Shown: positions 1 through 7,892 of the stretch, one piece after another
Layout: each line of letters begins with the position of its first letter
How positions within the stretch are numbered: position 1 is the first letter of the stretch
Origin: an uncultured Alphaproteobacteria bacterium
GTDB taxonomy: Bacteria > Pseudomonadota > Alphaproteobacteria > RF32 > CAG-239
Direction of reading: 5' to 3'
Assembly (NCBI GenBank): GCA_944393215.1
Contig: CALXZL010000004.1
Coordinates: 1-64,000, forward strand
Length of the DNA: 64,000 bases
Made by a program: the position numbers and the translations under genes
Notes under the pieces: model-generated
What the model was told of the DNA's origin: nothing
Database searches by the model: none
Seen by the model: only the letters and a program-made list of their open reading frames with translations

Positions 1-71
1 CCTTTATAGCGCGAAGATATGGGTATGTCTACATCTACCTGCTTACGCAGGTAGTGTTACGTTCGAATCAT
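1..71. other. Non-coding left edge with hairpin and T-arm-like segment
   Basis: No gene is seen here. A perfect 8-bp hairpin lies at 35-54 (CTACCTGC, loop TTAC, GCAGGTAG). It is followed by TTACG-TTCGAAT-CATAA (56-72), which folds like a tRNA T arm with four of five pairs, and then by the fabF terminator. No matching acceptor or D arm is visible, so this is not a functional tRNA. It resembles the partial tRNA pieces next to tRNA-Leu and tRNA-His in this window. Confidence 0.3.
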
Positions 72-107
72 AAAAAAGCGCCGTTTGTTAGAAACAGCGC
101 TTTTTTT
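72..107 (-). terminator. Intrinsic terminator of fabF
   Basis: The stem AAAAAAGCGC pairs with GCGCTTTTTT around an inner GTTT/AAAC pairing. On the minus strand it ends in a run of Us. It lies 18 bp after the fabF stop codon. Confidence 0.75.
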
Positions 108-124
108 CAAATTTTCAAAAAAAA

Positions 125-1399
125 CTATTCTTCGTATTTTTTCAAGATCAAAGAAGAGTTTGTCCCCCCAAAGCCGAAAGAGTTGGACATAGCGGCTTTA
201 ATCTCTTTCTTTTTAGCCCTATGAGGAACCAAATCCATATCTTTAACTTCCTCAGCCGGATTATCCAAATTAAGAGTCGGAGGACAAATTTGGTCTTGCA
301 AAGCTTTAATGGTAAATACGGCTTCAACCGCACCGGCAGCACCAAGCAAGTGACCGATGGCAGATTTGGTAGAAGACATGGAAACATATTTCATATCATC
401 ACCAAACAAGCGTTTAACTGCCAAAGCTTCACCGACATCACCGGCAGGAGTAGAAGTACCATGGGCATTGATATAGTTAATATCTTTGAGTTCAACACCG
501 TGTTCTTTAGCATGGTCTGCAGCCATTTTCATGGCACGATAAGCCCCGTCACCGGAAGGAGCGGTAATATGGTAAGCATCGCCACTCATACCATAACCAA
601 CCACTTCGGCATAAATTTTAGCACCTCTGGCTTTAGCGTGCTCCAATTCTTCCAAAACAACGGCACCGGAACCTTCACCCATAACAAAACCGCTACGATC
701 TTGATCCCAAGGGCGAGAAGCCTTTTCTGGAGCATCATTGAATGAAGAGGTAACCGCCTTCATTCTGGCAAAACCGGAAAGTCCCAATACGTTAACAGCC
801 GATTCGGCACCACCGGCAAGCATCATATCAGCATCACCTCTGGCAATGATATTAGCCGCATCACCAATAGCGTGTGTACCGGTAGAACAAGCGGTAACAC
901 AAGCATGGTTAGGACCTTTAAGTTGATATTTAATCGACAAATTACCGGAAACTAAATTGATTAAACAAGAGGGAATAAAGAACGGAGAGATTCTTTTCAT
1001 ACCATTTTCATGGAAGGAAACAGAATTTTCATAAATCACGTCGAGTCCACCGATTCCCGAACCCATCATCACACCGAAACGATATTTTTCATCTTCCGAG
1101 GCAGTTTCGGGATTCCAACCGGCATCATCAAGAGCATCACCACCGGCAGCCATACCATAGAGAATAAATCTGTCATTTTTCTTCTGATCTTTGGGAGGCA
1201 TAACGGTATCTGGATCAAACTCGTTTTCTCCTTTACCGGTAGGAACCTGACCGGCAATAAGGACAGGAATATCTTTTAGATCAATTCCTTCAATTTTACG
1301 AATACCGGACTTTCCTTCCAAAACAGATTTCCAGTTATGATCAACGCCTCTTCCCAAAGGAGAGACAATACCCAAACCGGTAACAACAACTCTTCTCAT
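125..1399 (-). CDS. fabF: 3-oxoacyl-[acyl-carrier-protein] synthase II (FabF)
   Basis: Condensing enzyme of type II fatty acid synthesis: it joins malonyl-ACP to a growing acyl-ACP in the cytoplasm. The 424-residue length is usual for FabF. The Cys-His-His triad is visible: Cys171 in VTACSTGTH, His313 in NAHGTST and His350 in KSAIGHLLGAAG. The glycine-rich GFGGTNSSL end is also typical. The N-terminus MRRVVVTGLGIVSPLG starts right at the usual family start. It lies downstream of acpP on the same strand, the common acpP-fabF order, but a terminator-like hairpin sits between them. fabF may therefore be transcribed partly by readthrough or from its own promoter. The family call is secure. Confidence 0.97.
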   Translation of the reverse strand: MRRVVVTGLGIVSPLGRGVDHNWKSVLEGKSGIRKIEGIDLKDIPVLIAGQVPTGKGENEFDPDTVMPPKDQKKNDRFILYGMAAGGDALDDAGWNPETASEDEKYRFGVMMGSGIGGLDVIYENSVSFHENGMKRISPFFIPSCLINLVSGNLSIKYQLKGPNHACVTACSTGTHAIGDAANIIARGDADMMLAGGAESAVNVLGLSGFARMKAVTSSFNDAPEKASRPWDQDRSGFVMGEGSGAVVLEELEHAKARGAKIYAEVVGYGMSGDAYHITAPSGDGAYRAMKMAADHAKEHGVELKDINYINAHGTSTPAGDVGEALAVKRLFGDDMKYVSMSSTKSAIGHLLGAAGAVEAVFTIKALQDQICPPTLNLDNPAEEVKDMDLVPHRAKKKEIKAAMSNSFGFGGTNSSLILKKYEE

Positions 1400-1470
1400 A
1401 TAATTACCTCATAAAAAATTTCTTTAACGAGCCGCACATTCAACGGCTTTTGTAAAGTTTGTATATGAAA

Positions 1471-1494
1471 AAACTCGCTTAGTCAAGCGAGTTT
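1471..1494 (-). terminator. Terminator or attenuator after acpP
   Basis: A perfect 10-bp stem (AAACTCGCTT/AAGCGAGTTT) with a 4-nt loop is followed on the minus strand by six Us. It lies between acpP and fabF. It would let acpP be expressed far more than fabF, as is usual for this abundant protein. Confidence 0.7.
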
Positions 1495-1521
1495 CATCAT
1501 TATTCAAATGCTAAATAAGGC

Positions 1522-1755
1522 TTAAGCATTTTTAGAAAGATAGTCAATAGCATCTTTAACTGTCAGAATTTTTTCAGCAGCTTCATCCGGAATTTCGCAA
1601 CCGAATTCTTCTTCAAAAGCCATAACCAATTCAACAGTATCCAAGCTATCAGCGCCCAAATCGTCAATGAAGCTGGCAGTATCGGTAACTTTTGCTTCTT
1701 CAACACCTAAGTGTTCAGCAACGATTTTTTTAACGCGGTTTGCTACATCAGTCAT
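1522..1755 (-). CDS. acpP: Acyl carrier protein
   Basis: Small acidic carrier of fatty acyl chains, 77 residues from the chosen start. Ser37 in [10 protein letters not shown] is the site for 4'-phosphopantetheine attachment. The ATG at 1755 ([10 protein letters not shown]) was chosen because it has a GAGG ribosome-binding site 9 bases upstream and matches the family N-terminus; an in-frame ATG five codons earlier has no such support. The next gene downstream on this strand is fabF, its partner enzyme. A divergent 303-bp gap upstream should hold its promoter. Confidence 0.97.
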   Translation of the reverse strand: MTDVANRVKKIVAEHLGVEEAKVTDTASFIDDLGADSLDTVELVMAFEEEFGCEIPDEAAEKILTVKDAIDYLSKNA

Positions 1756-2058
1756 ATGATAAAACCTCATAAAATTAAAAACAAATTATTCAGGTCAACA
1801 ACCTGTGATTTGGTAGATAGCACAAAAATATATAATTTGACAAGCATTATTTTACATACCAACAGCTTCAAAACGTCTAATCAGTTGATAAATGTTTATT
1901 TTTCAAGCATCCGAGTGCAACAAAAAAAGTGGATAAAATCATAAAAAAGTCAAAATATAAACTAACATACATCCTTAGATATATTGACTAAAGCATATTG
2001 ATAATATATTAATAAGGAACAGACACCATTTATAGTTTTACAAAATAAGGACAATTCG
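1756..2058. other. Divergent intergenic region
   Basis: About 300 bp of very AT-rich DNA between acpP (minus) and a small membrane protein gene (plus). No coding signal was found. One fair sigma-70-like site faces right (1984-2012). No repeat or structured RNA was seen. Confidence 0.5.
1984..2012 (+). promoter_or_regulatory. Candidate sigma-70 promoter
   Basis: TTGACT and TATTAA are separated by 17 bases, 46 bp upstream of the ATG at 2059. The -35 is near consensus and the -10 matches four of six positions. In AT-rich DNA such matches are common, so this is only a candidate. Confidence 0.4.
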
Positions 2059-2388
2059 ATGAAAAAATTAGCATACATTATTTTGGTTATTGCCATTTTG
2101 TTATTAATCGGACACTTTGTTCAAAATGAACAAACAACGGCTCAAGAACCGGCAGTTACAAATGAAACCGTCAACAATGAAACCTCAACCGACACCCCAG
2201 CGGTAGCACAGACTGAAGCCGCAGCTCAAACTTCTGCACCGGCAGAAGACAGTGATGTCGTCGAAGTTCATGAAACCAGCGAAGACATCATTATTGAAGA
2301 TGAAGCTCCGGAAGATGACGGTGCCATTGACGTTGAAGAAACTTCCGCTGCCACAATGGGTGAAGAGGAAACCGTTCTTCCTGAGTAA
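2059..2388 (+). CDS. Small acidic single-pass membrane or exported protein
   Basis: A 109-residue protein of unknown function. Residues 4-20 form one hydrophobic segment (LAYIILVIAILLLIGHF) without a clear signal-peptidase site, so it is probably an inner-membrane anchor. The rest is low in complexity: rich in Thr, Ala and Val, then strongly acidic (many Glu and Asp), ending EETVLPE. Such a tail is likely disordered in the periplasm. It is a single-gene unit with a candidate promoter upstream and a terminator just after the stop. No family was recognised; composition, not homology, supports the description. Confidence 0.6.
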   Translation: MKKLAYIILVIAILLLIGHFVQNEQTTAQEPAVTNETVNNETSTDTPAVAQTEAAAQTSAPAEDSDVVEVHETSEDIIIEDEAPEDDGAIDVEETSAATMGEEETVLPE

Positions 2389-2410
2389 CAAATTGAAAAA
2401 AAAAGTTACA

Positions 2411-2440
2411 AAAAAAGGCAGCCTTGGGGTTGCCTTTTTT
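2411..2440 (+). terminator. Intrinsic terminator
   Basis: AAAAAAGGCA pairs with TTGCCTTTTTT and ends in a U run, 22 bp after the stop of the small acidic protein gene. Confidence 0.75.
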
Positions 2441-2524
2441 ATTGTTTTTATCAAATTAATTCTTATATATATAAACGAAAAAAAACATTATTGGGTTATA
2501 ACCAAACCCCTAAGGAGAAAATAA

Positions 2525-3478
2525 ATGAAGGTAGGAATAATCGGAGCCGGCTCGGTCGGCAGTGCAACAGCCTTTGCATTAGTGATGAAAGGCGTTGCCA
2601 GAAAAGTTGTTTTAATTGATGCCAATGAGAAAAAGGCACAAGCCGAAGCTGCAGATATTGCACACGCAGCGCCTTTTGCTTATGCCAACAAAATCAAAGC
2701 CGGTACATATGAAGATTTACAAGGTGCCGAAATTGTAATCGTTACCGCCGGTGCTAATCAGAAACCGGGTGAAACCCGCATTGATTTGCTGGGACGCAAT
2801 GTCAAAATTTTTGAAAGTATCATCCCGCAAATTGCCAAATATGCACCGGATACAACCTTAATCATCACCGCCAATCCGGCAGACATCATGACTGAAGTTG
2901 CCATCAAACTTTCCGGATTCCCCAAAGAACGCGTTATCGGTTCTGGCACGGTTTTAGATACTTCTCGTTTTAGAACTCTGCTTGGTTATCACTTGGGCGT
3001 TTCCCCGCAATCTATTCACGCCTATGTTTTGGGTGAACACGGCGATAGCGAAGTTTTGGTTTGGTCTGCAGGAGATGCCGGTTCCGTTCACATTGAAGAC
3101 TTGGCGCGCATGATCGGCAAACCATTAACCCCTGCCGTTAAGGCTGAAATTGATGACGGTGTTCGTAACTCTGCCTATAAAATTATTGATGGCAAAGGCG
3201 CAACCTTCTATGGCATTGCCGGCGCTTTGAGCCGTATCTGCCAAGCCATTACCAACAATGAATACGCCATTTTGACTGTATCTTCGCATCATGATGATGT
3301 TGAAGGCGTCAAAGGCGTATGCTTATCTTTACCGACCGTTATCGGCAAACGCGGCGTTCATCAAGTTATCAAACCGCACTTGAATGAAGAAGAAGCTTTG
3401 TCTTTGCGCGAAAGCGCTTTAGTTATGAAGCAATATTCCGATCAAGCTTTGGAAATGATAAATAAGGACACTCAATAA
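2525..3478 (+). CDS. ldh: L-lactate dehydrogenase (NAD-dependent)
   Basis: Interconverts pyruvate and L-lactate with NADH. The N-terminal GIIGAGSVGSATA is the NAD-binding glycine loop. The catalytic His172 is in GEHGDSE. The substrate-specificity loop reads NQKPGETR: Gln79 at the specificity position is typical of lactate dehydrogenase, whereas malate dehydrogenases have Arg there. The 317-residue length fits the family. The ATG has a good AAGGAG site. It is a single-gene unit ended by a 15-bp terminator. It points to fermentative redox balance. MDH-like activity cannot be fully excluded from sequence alone. Confidence 0.92.
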   Translation: MKVGIIGAGSVGSATAFALVMKGVARKVVLIDANEKKAQAEAADIAHAAPFAYANKIKAGTYEDLQGAEIVIVTAGANQKPGETRIDLLGRNVKIFESIIPQIAKYAPDTTLIITANPADIMTEVAIKLSGFPKERVIGSGTVLDTSRFRTLLGYHLGVSPQSIHAYVLGEHGDSEVLVWSAGDAGSVHIEDLARMIGKPLTPAVKAEIDDGVRNSAYKIIDGKGATFYGIAGALSRICQAITNNEYAILTVSSHHDDVEGVKGVCLSLPTVIGKRGVHQVIKPHLNEEEALSLRESALVMKQYSDQALEMINKDTQ

Positions 3479-3499
3479 AAGCTGATACGAAACATTTGC

Positions 3500-3545
3500 A
3501 ATTCCTCTTCTTTTATTATAAAAGCAAAAGAAGAGGAATTTTTTA
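3500..3545 (+). terminator. Strong intrinsic terminator of ldh
   Basis: A 15-bp perfect stem (3500-3514 with 3526-3540) with an 11-nt loop is followed by TTTTATAA. It occupies the stretch where a longer mtaB reading frame would begin, which helps place the true mtaB start downstream at 3565. Confidence 0.9.
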
Positions 3546-3564
3546 TAATAGAGAGGAACTTTTT

Positions 3565-4602
3565 GTGGTAGAAGTTGTCACTTTAGGCTGCCGAATAAAC
3601 AGCTATGAGTCGGAAGTTTTGAAGGAAAAATTAAAGAGCTTGGATAATGTGATTATCGTTAATACTTGCGCCGTTACCGGAGAAGCCGAGCGTCAGTGCC
3701 GTCAAACGATTCGCAAACTGCGCAAAGAACATCCGCAAGCCAAAATCGTAGTTACGGGTTGTGCCGCTCAAGTGGCTACTGAAAAATTTGCCGACATGCC
3801 GGAAGTCGATTTAGTTTTAGGCAACAAAGAAAAAGCCGAAATTGAAAATTATATCGATTCTAAAGAAAAAGAAATTGTCAGTGACATTTTTGATTATGAT
3901 TCTTATGACAAATATATCATCACCGGATTCGAAGGAAGGCATAAAGCCTTTGTACAAATTCAACAAGGATGCAACCACCGCTGCACCTATTGCATTATTC
4001 CCTATGCCCGAGGCAACAACCGTTCGGTCAAAGAAGAAGATGTCATCAATCAGATTCGCAAATTGCTGGAACAAGGTTTTAAGGAAATTTGCTTAACCGG
4101 TGTGGATGCCTGCTCTTATCAACCCTCCTTTTCCGGCTTGGTCAAACACATTTTGGAACAGATTCCCGAACTTCCGAGTTTGCAATTTGGCTCATTAGAC
4201 CCCGCCGCTTTGGATGATGAGTTTATTGCTTTGGTTGGCAAAGATAAAAGAATTTATCCGCATTTTCATTTGTCGATTCAATCCGGCGATAATCTGATTT
4301 TGAAAAGAATGCGCAGAAGACATTCAAGAGAAGATGTGATAAATTTGTGTAATAAGATTCGCGCTGTTCGTCCCGAAGCCACTTTTGGTTCTGATTTCAT
4401 CTGCGGTTTTCCGACCGAAACCGAAGGACAATTTGAAAATACGATAAAACTGGTAAAAGAAGCCGGAATTAATAAACTCCACGTTTTCCCCTATTCGGAA
4501 CGCTCCGGCACACCGGCAGCCGCCATGCCGCAAGTCCCCGTAAACGTGAGAAAAGACCGCGCCAGAAGATTACGCTTGGAAGGAGAATGCATAGATGACT
4601 AA
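3565..4602 (+). CDS. mtaB: tRNA t6A37 methylthiotransferase MtaB, short form
   Basis: Radical-SAM enzyme that adds a methylthio group to t6A at position 37 of tRNAs reading ANN codons. The N-terminal UPF0004 domain has Cys9, Cys35 and Cys66 for one iron-sulfur cluster. The radical-SAM CxxxCxxC is Cys136, Cys140 and Cys143 (GCNHRCTYC). A GTG start at 3565 was chosen: it has a GAGAGG site, begins VVEVVTLGCRINSYE like alphaproteobacterial MtaB, and avoids the ldh terminator. The protein is 345 residues and stops soon after the radical-SAM barrel. The usual C-terminal TRAM RNA-binding domain is missing. Its last 8 bases overlap ftsY, so the two are coupled. Confidence 0.88.
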   Translation: MVEVVTLGCRINSYESEVLKEKLKSLDNVIIVNTCAVTGEAERQCRQTIRKLRKEHPQAKIVVTGCAAQVATEKFADMPEVDLVLGNKEKAEIENYIDSKEKEIVSDIFDYDSYDKYIITGFEGRHKAFVQIQQGCNHRCTYCIIPYARGNNRSVKEEDVINQIRKLLEQGFKEICLTGVDACSYQPSFSGLVKHILEQIPELPSLQFGSLDPAALDDEFIALVGKDKRIYPHFHLSIQSGDNLILKRMRRRHSREDVINLCNKIRAVRPEATFGSDFICGFPTETEGQFENTIKLVKEAGINKLHVFPYSERSGTPAAAMPQVPVNVRKDRARRLRLEGECIDD

Positions 4603-5512
4603 TTTTTTTCAAAAGCTGGGCTTGGGCTTAAAGAAAACTTCCGATAAACTCTCCGGCGGCATCACCGATATTTTCACCAAGAAAAAAGTTGACGAGCAAA
4701 CTTTGGAGGAGCTGGAAGAATTGCTGATAACTTCCGATATCGGGATCAAAGCCACCACCAAAATTTTGCAAAACTTTGCCAAACACAAGTTGGATAAAGA
4801 TGCCGATGAACAAGAAATCAAACAAGAATTGGCATCAGACATTGAGCAGATTTTAGCGCCTTGCCAAGCACCTCTAATCATCAACAAAGAGCATAAACCT
4901 TACGTAATTTTAATGGTCGGCGTTAATGGTGCCGGCAAAACCACCACGATTGGTAAATTGGCTTCTAAGTATAAAGCACAAGGCTTGAAAGTTTCTCTGA
5001 TTGCCGGAGACACCTTCCGCGCCGCCGCCGTGGAACAACTGCAAGTCTGGGGAGATAGAAATAAAATCAGAGTCTTTACCGGCAAACCCGAATGTGATGC
5101 CGCCGGTTTGTGCTTTGACGGTTTGAAGGAAGCGCAAAAAGCTGGGGATGATATTGTTTTTATCGATACAGCCGGCAGATTACAAAATAAAATGAATTTA
5201 ATGGAAGAATTGAAAAAAATTGTCCGCGTTATCAAAAAACAAATTCCCGATGCCCCACACGCCACCTTGCTGACTTTAGATGCCACCACCGGACAAAATG
5301 CCTTGTCACAAGTTAAAACTTTTAAAGAAATGGTTGATGTCAATGGGCTGGTGATTACCAAACTCGACGGCAGTTCCAAAGGCGGTATTTTGGTAGCCAT
5401 TGCTGAAGAGAACCCTACACCGATTCATTTCATCGGCATCGGCGAAGGAATTGATGATTTGAATGAATTTAATGCCCATGACTTTGCCAATAGTTTAATG
5501 GGATTAAAATAA
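4595..5512 (+). CDS. ftsY: Signal recognition particle receptor FtsY
   Basis: GTPase that docks the SRP-ribosome complex at the inner membrane for co-translational insertion. NG domain only, 305 residues, without the long acidic A domain of E. coli FtsY, as is common in alphaproteobacteria. GTPase motifs: G1 GVNGAGKTTTIGKLA, DTFRAAAVEQL, G3 DTAGR and G4 TKLDGSSKGG. The N-terminal helix has LGLGLKKTSDKLSGGI, a family hallmark. The gene overlaps mtaB by 8 bases; mtaB next to ftsY is a recurring alphaproteobacterial order. Confidence 0.97.
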   Translation: MTNFFQKLGLGLKKTSDKLSGGITDIFTKKKVDEQTLEELEELLITSDIGIKATTKILQNFAKHKLDKDADEQEIKQELASDIEQILAPCQAPLIINKEHKPYVILMVGVNGAGKTTTIGKLASKYKAQGLKVSLIAGDTFRAAAVEQLQVWGDRNKIRVFTGKPECDAAGLCFDGLKEAQKAGDDIVFIDTAGRLQNKMNLMEELKKIVRVIKKQIPDAPHATLLTLDATTGQNALSQVKTFKEMVDVNGLVITKLDGSSKGGILVAIAEENPTPIHFIGIGEGIDDLNEFNAHDFANSLMGLK

Positions 5513-5526
5513 GAAGGGAGAAAAAA

Positions 5527-6654
5527 ATGAAAAATTTGTTTTTATTAAGTTTATTGCCAACATTTCTTATGACCACTGCCCAAGCTCAAGACATGTCCGT
5601 ATCTTTTGACATGAGCAGTGTTACGACTAAAACTTCGGATGTAAAATTATATAATTTTTCTCCCGAACTAATCAACGCTGCACAAAATTGCACGCCTTAT
5701 CAAGAAGACTTTATCAAAAACAATCCTGACTTAGGACAAAATATTCCCATGCTTGGCGGCGCAAAACTTGCCGTCAATATAAATATCCTTGGTTATAATG
5801 AACAAGGAAAATGCCAATTTTCAGTTCAACAAGACATAACCGGCCTTGCCAAAACAACATACAACTGCCTCATTTCTCCCGAAAGACAAAAAGATCTGAT
5901 AAACGCCATGCAAGATCGTTCCACCACCCCGATAACGGCAACGTTTACCACATATTCCACCATTGATTACGGAGACGGACGCATAGAAAAACAACCGCTG
6001 GAACAAACTATGACCGACGGAAAATTTAATATTGTCTGGGCTCAAACCATAGCTCAAGATTGCCAAATAAAAGAAGAAGCACCGAGCGCGCAGGAACAAC
6101 AAAATTTGGTAGAAGATATGCAAACTTTTTCCGAAGCTTTTCTAGCTTCACTACAAAAATGCCAACCGGCAAGTGAGGAAAAACAATTATTCATATTGAC
6201 CGAAAAAGCCGAAATCATCGGTATTGAAGATAAAGGTTGCCACATCAAATATGCCGACTTTGATTTATATATTCCGTTAGACAAGCTATCATCCATCAAA
6301 ACCATGGAAGATATTAAAACCTTGACCGGAGATAAAAACATTGGCCAATATACGCCCCAATTTATAACCTTAGGCTTAAAAGAAGAATTACACGCTTGCT
6401 TAAGTTCCAATTCATATCACCAAGGGGCATCAGAAACAACCTCCAGCGGCAACATCACCGTCAAAAATCAGATGAGTTCGGAAAAGAGAGACAACGAATG
6501 TGTTTTGACTTTTACCAATACCCTAAACAACAATGGTGAAACAAGAGAATATAAAAAGATTTGCCGCATTCCGTTAAGTAAGATTGCCGAACTTTTGAAT
6601 GAGCAAGAAGAAAACATGCTGCAAAAAATGGAAGCTCAAAACCTCTGCCGATAA
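5527..6654 (+). CDS. Exported protein with three related cysteine modules
   Basis: A 375-residue protein with a clean signal peptide (about residues 1-20, ending AQAQ). No known family was recognised. The mature part appears to contain three diverged repeats. Each has an early Cys, a second Cys in a beta-like stretch (KCQFSV, KGCHIKYADF, NECVLTF) and an end resembling I-P/S-x(3)-hydrophobic (CLISPERQKDLI, LYIPLDKLSSI, CRIPLSKIAELL). The paired cysteines suggest disulfide-stabilised domains in the periplasm. It lies 14 bp after ftsY and may share its transcript; a strong terminator follows. Function unknown. Confidence 0.7.
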   Translation: MKNLFLLSLLPTFLMTTAQAQDMSVSFDMSSVTTKTSDVKLYNFSPELINAAQNCTPYQEDFIKNNPDLGQNIPMLGGAKLAVNINILGYNEQGKCQFSVQQDITGLAKTTYNCLISPERQKDLINAMQDRSTTPITATFTTYSTIDYGDGRIEKQPLEQTMTDGKFNIVWAQTIAQDCQIKEEAPSAQEQQNLVEDMQTFSEAFLASLQKCQPASEEKQLFILTEKAEIIGIEDKGCHIKYADFDLYIPLDKLSSIKTMEDIKTLTGDKNIGQYTPQFITLGLKEELHACLSSNSYHQGASETTSSGNITVKNQMSSEKRDNECVLTFTNTLNNNGETREYKKICRIPLSKIAELLNEQEENMLQKMEAQNLCR

Positions 6655-6660
6655 AAAAGC

Positions 6661-6697
6661 AAAAAGCCTGTTCTAAAAAAGAACAGGCTTTTTTTAA
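6661..6697. terminator. Bidirectional intrinsic terminator
   Basis: AAAAAGCCTGTTC pairs with GAACAGGCTTTTT around a 7-nt loop, with A and T runs on either side. It separates two convergent genes and can serve both. Confidence 0.85.
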
Positions 6698-6703
6698 CAA
6701 AAT

Positions 6704-7294
6704 TTAATCGGCATCACACACCGACCACCAGTTGAGTTTATCGGTCAAACTAACATTACTTGCATATGCACCTGGAAAATAGTCTAGTATTCCTTTACGA
6801 TTAAAGTATAGTGCGCCATAAAGCTTATGATCATCATCAAAACACCCAAAAAAACCTTCTTCATAATCTACATCTGCTTCCATAAAATCAGGTAAATCAA
6901 AGATATGCCTCAAGTTAGATAAATACTCGAAATTGTTTTCCAACAACAACGGTATTTCATTTGTATCCGGGATTCGCCATGAATGTGAGGAAATTTTTGG
7001 AAGCGATTCAAGATAAACTTGTGTTTCCGCAAAATCGGCCTTATTTAAGACCAATGTAGAAACCCAAAGCTCTCTTTTATCAAGCAAAGAAAAAATCTTA
7101 AAAGCAATTGGATTTTTTATTAAATCAATCCGACGCGTAATTTCTCCGTCTTCATAATAAATATCAAACGGAGAACCATTTTCAATTCTTGTCATATGAG
7201 AAGACAATTCAAAGAGTTCATCTACACTAATACCGTTTTGTGCACAAAAAGCCTTGAGTAAATTAATTTTACTCCATATTTCTTCTTTTGTCAT
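6704..7294 (-). CDS. Unknown protein downstream of a HigA-like regulator
   Basis: A 196-residue soluble protein of no recognised family. Residues 1-35 are helical and contain LKAFCAQNGISVDELFEL. The CAQNGIS-x2-EL core is also found in the first helix of the regulator encoded just upstream. The rest is acidic and aromatic (FEYLSNLRHIFDLPDF, FFGCFDDDHKLYGALYFNRKG). It lies 75 bp after the regulator on the same strand, so the two may be co-transcribed. It does not look like a HigB or RelE toxin: no compact basic RNase fold is evident. A partner or target role is only inferred from position. Confidence 0.6.
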   Translation of the reverse strand: MTKEEIWSKINLLKAFCAQNGISVDELFELSSHMTRIENGSPFDIYYEDGEITRRIDLIKNPIAFKIFSLLDKRELWVSTLVLNKADFAETQVYLESLPKISSHSWRIPDTNEIPLLLENNFEYLSNLRHIFDLPDFMEADVDYEEGFFGCFDDDHKLYGALYFNRKGILDYFPGAYASNVSLTDKLNWWSVCDAD

Positions 7295-7369
7295 AATATG
7301 ATAATTTTAAGTAAATAATAAAAATATTATTTTTAATTTAGCCTAAAAAAAATAAAAAGCAAGGAATTT

Positions 7370-7678
7370 CTAGACCTTAGATTTTACCGTATCTTGAAGG
7401 GTAGGAATTTCAGTCAGTTTTTGTTGTATGGAACGCTCAGCCAAAATCAAATCATATTCCAACTGCAACTTTGCAAAATGTCCGAGTTCAACTTCAAAAA
7501 AATGACAAAGGAGGACATCTGTTTCCGGTGTAATTCGACGTTTGCCGGAAATAATTTCATAAATTCTGGTCCAAGTAACATTCAAATAACGAGATAATTC
7601 CATAGGTGATATACCATTTTGAGCACAAAGTCGTTTAATTTCTACTATTCCTTTATTTGCAACAACTTCCGTTTTCAT
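7370..7678 (-). CDS. HigA-like XRE-family helix-turn-helix regulator
   Basis: A 102-residue DNA-binding protein. The helix-turn-helix spans about residues 9-62 (IKRLCAQNGISPMELSRYLNV, then TRIYEIISGKRRITPETDVLLCHFF). The following LQLEYDLILAE segment is typical of HigA-type antitoxins. The ATG at 7678 has an AAGGTG site 6 bases upstream; an in-frame TTG five codons earlier is less likely. No HigB-type toxin lies upstream. A 13-bp inverted repeat overlaps its leader and a 32-bp palindrome lies further upstream, so autoregulation is likely. It could be an orphan antitoxin or the control part of a pair with the gene at 6704. Confidence 0.8.
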   Translation of the reverse strand: MKTEVVANKGIVEIKRLCAQNGISPMELSRYLNVTWTRIYEIISGKRRITPETDVLLCHFFEVELGHFAKLQLEYDLILAERSIQQKLTEIPTLQDTVKSKV

Positions 7679-7691
7679 ATTTTCACCTTTC

Positions 7692-7736
7692 AAATTGTTA
7701 TATCATATTCTTCATCGAATAACGATATAACAATTT
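7692..7736. promoter_or_regulatory. 13-bp inverted repeat, likely operator
   Basis: AAATTGTTATATC (7692-7704) and GATATAACAATTT (7724-7736) form perfect arms around 19 bases, which themselves hold an ATTC/GAAT pair. The repeat ends 13 bp upstream of the HigA-like start codon, next to its ribosome-binding site. This is the usual place for a self-binding operator of a regulator of this kind. Confidence 0.65.
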
Positions 7737-7745
7737 GTTTTAACT

Positions 7746-7777
7746 TATATTATCGCCTATCGATAGGCGATAATATA
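7746..7777. promoter_or_regulatory. 32-bp perfect palindrome
   Basis: Every base from 7746 to 7777 is matched about a centre between 7761 and 7762; the core is CGCCTATCGATAGGCG. There is no loop and no U tract, so it reads as a protein-binding dyad rather than a terminator. It lies between the HigA-like gene and the divergent xseA, so one bound protein could affect both. Confidence 0.6.
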
Positions 7778-7892
7778 GGTGATATTTTGATAAAAGTCAA
7801 AATCTTTTATTTTTTTCACATCGGCAAAATCTGTCCTTAACAAAAACAATATTCACTTTTATAATAAGCCTCAAGTTTTTAAGGATAAGAAA

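Noticed and set aside
2525..3478. Malate dehydrogenase instead of lactate dehydrogenase
   Set aside because: The specificity loop has Gln (NQKPGETR), not Arg, at the substrate-selecting position.
3496..3564. Longer N-terminus for mtaB
   Set aside because: The extra 23 codons lie over the ldh terminator and match nothing in the MtaB family, while the GTG at 3565 has a good ribosome-binding site.
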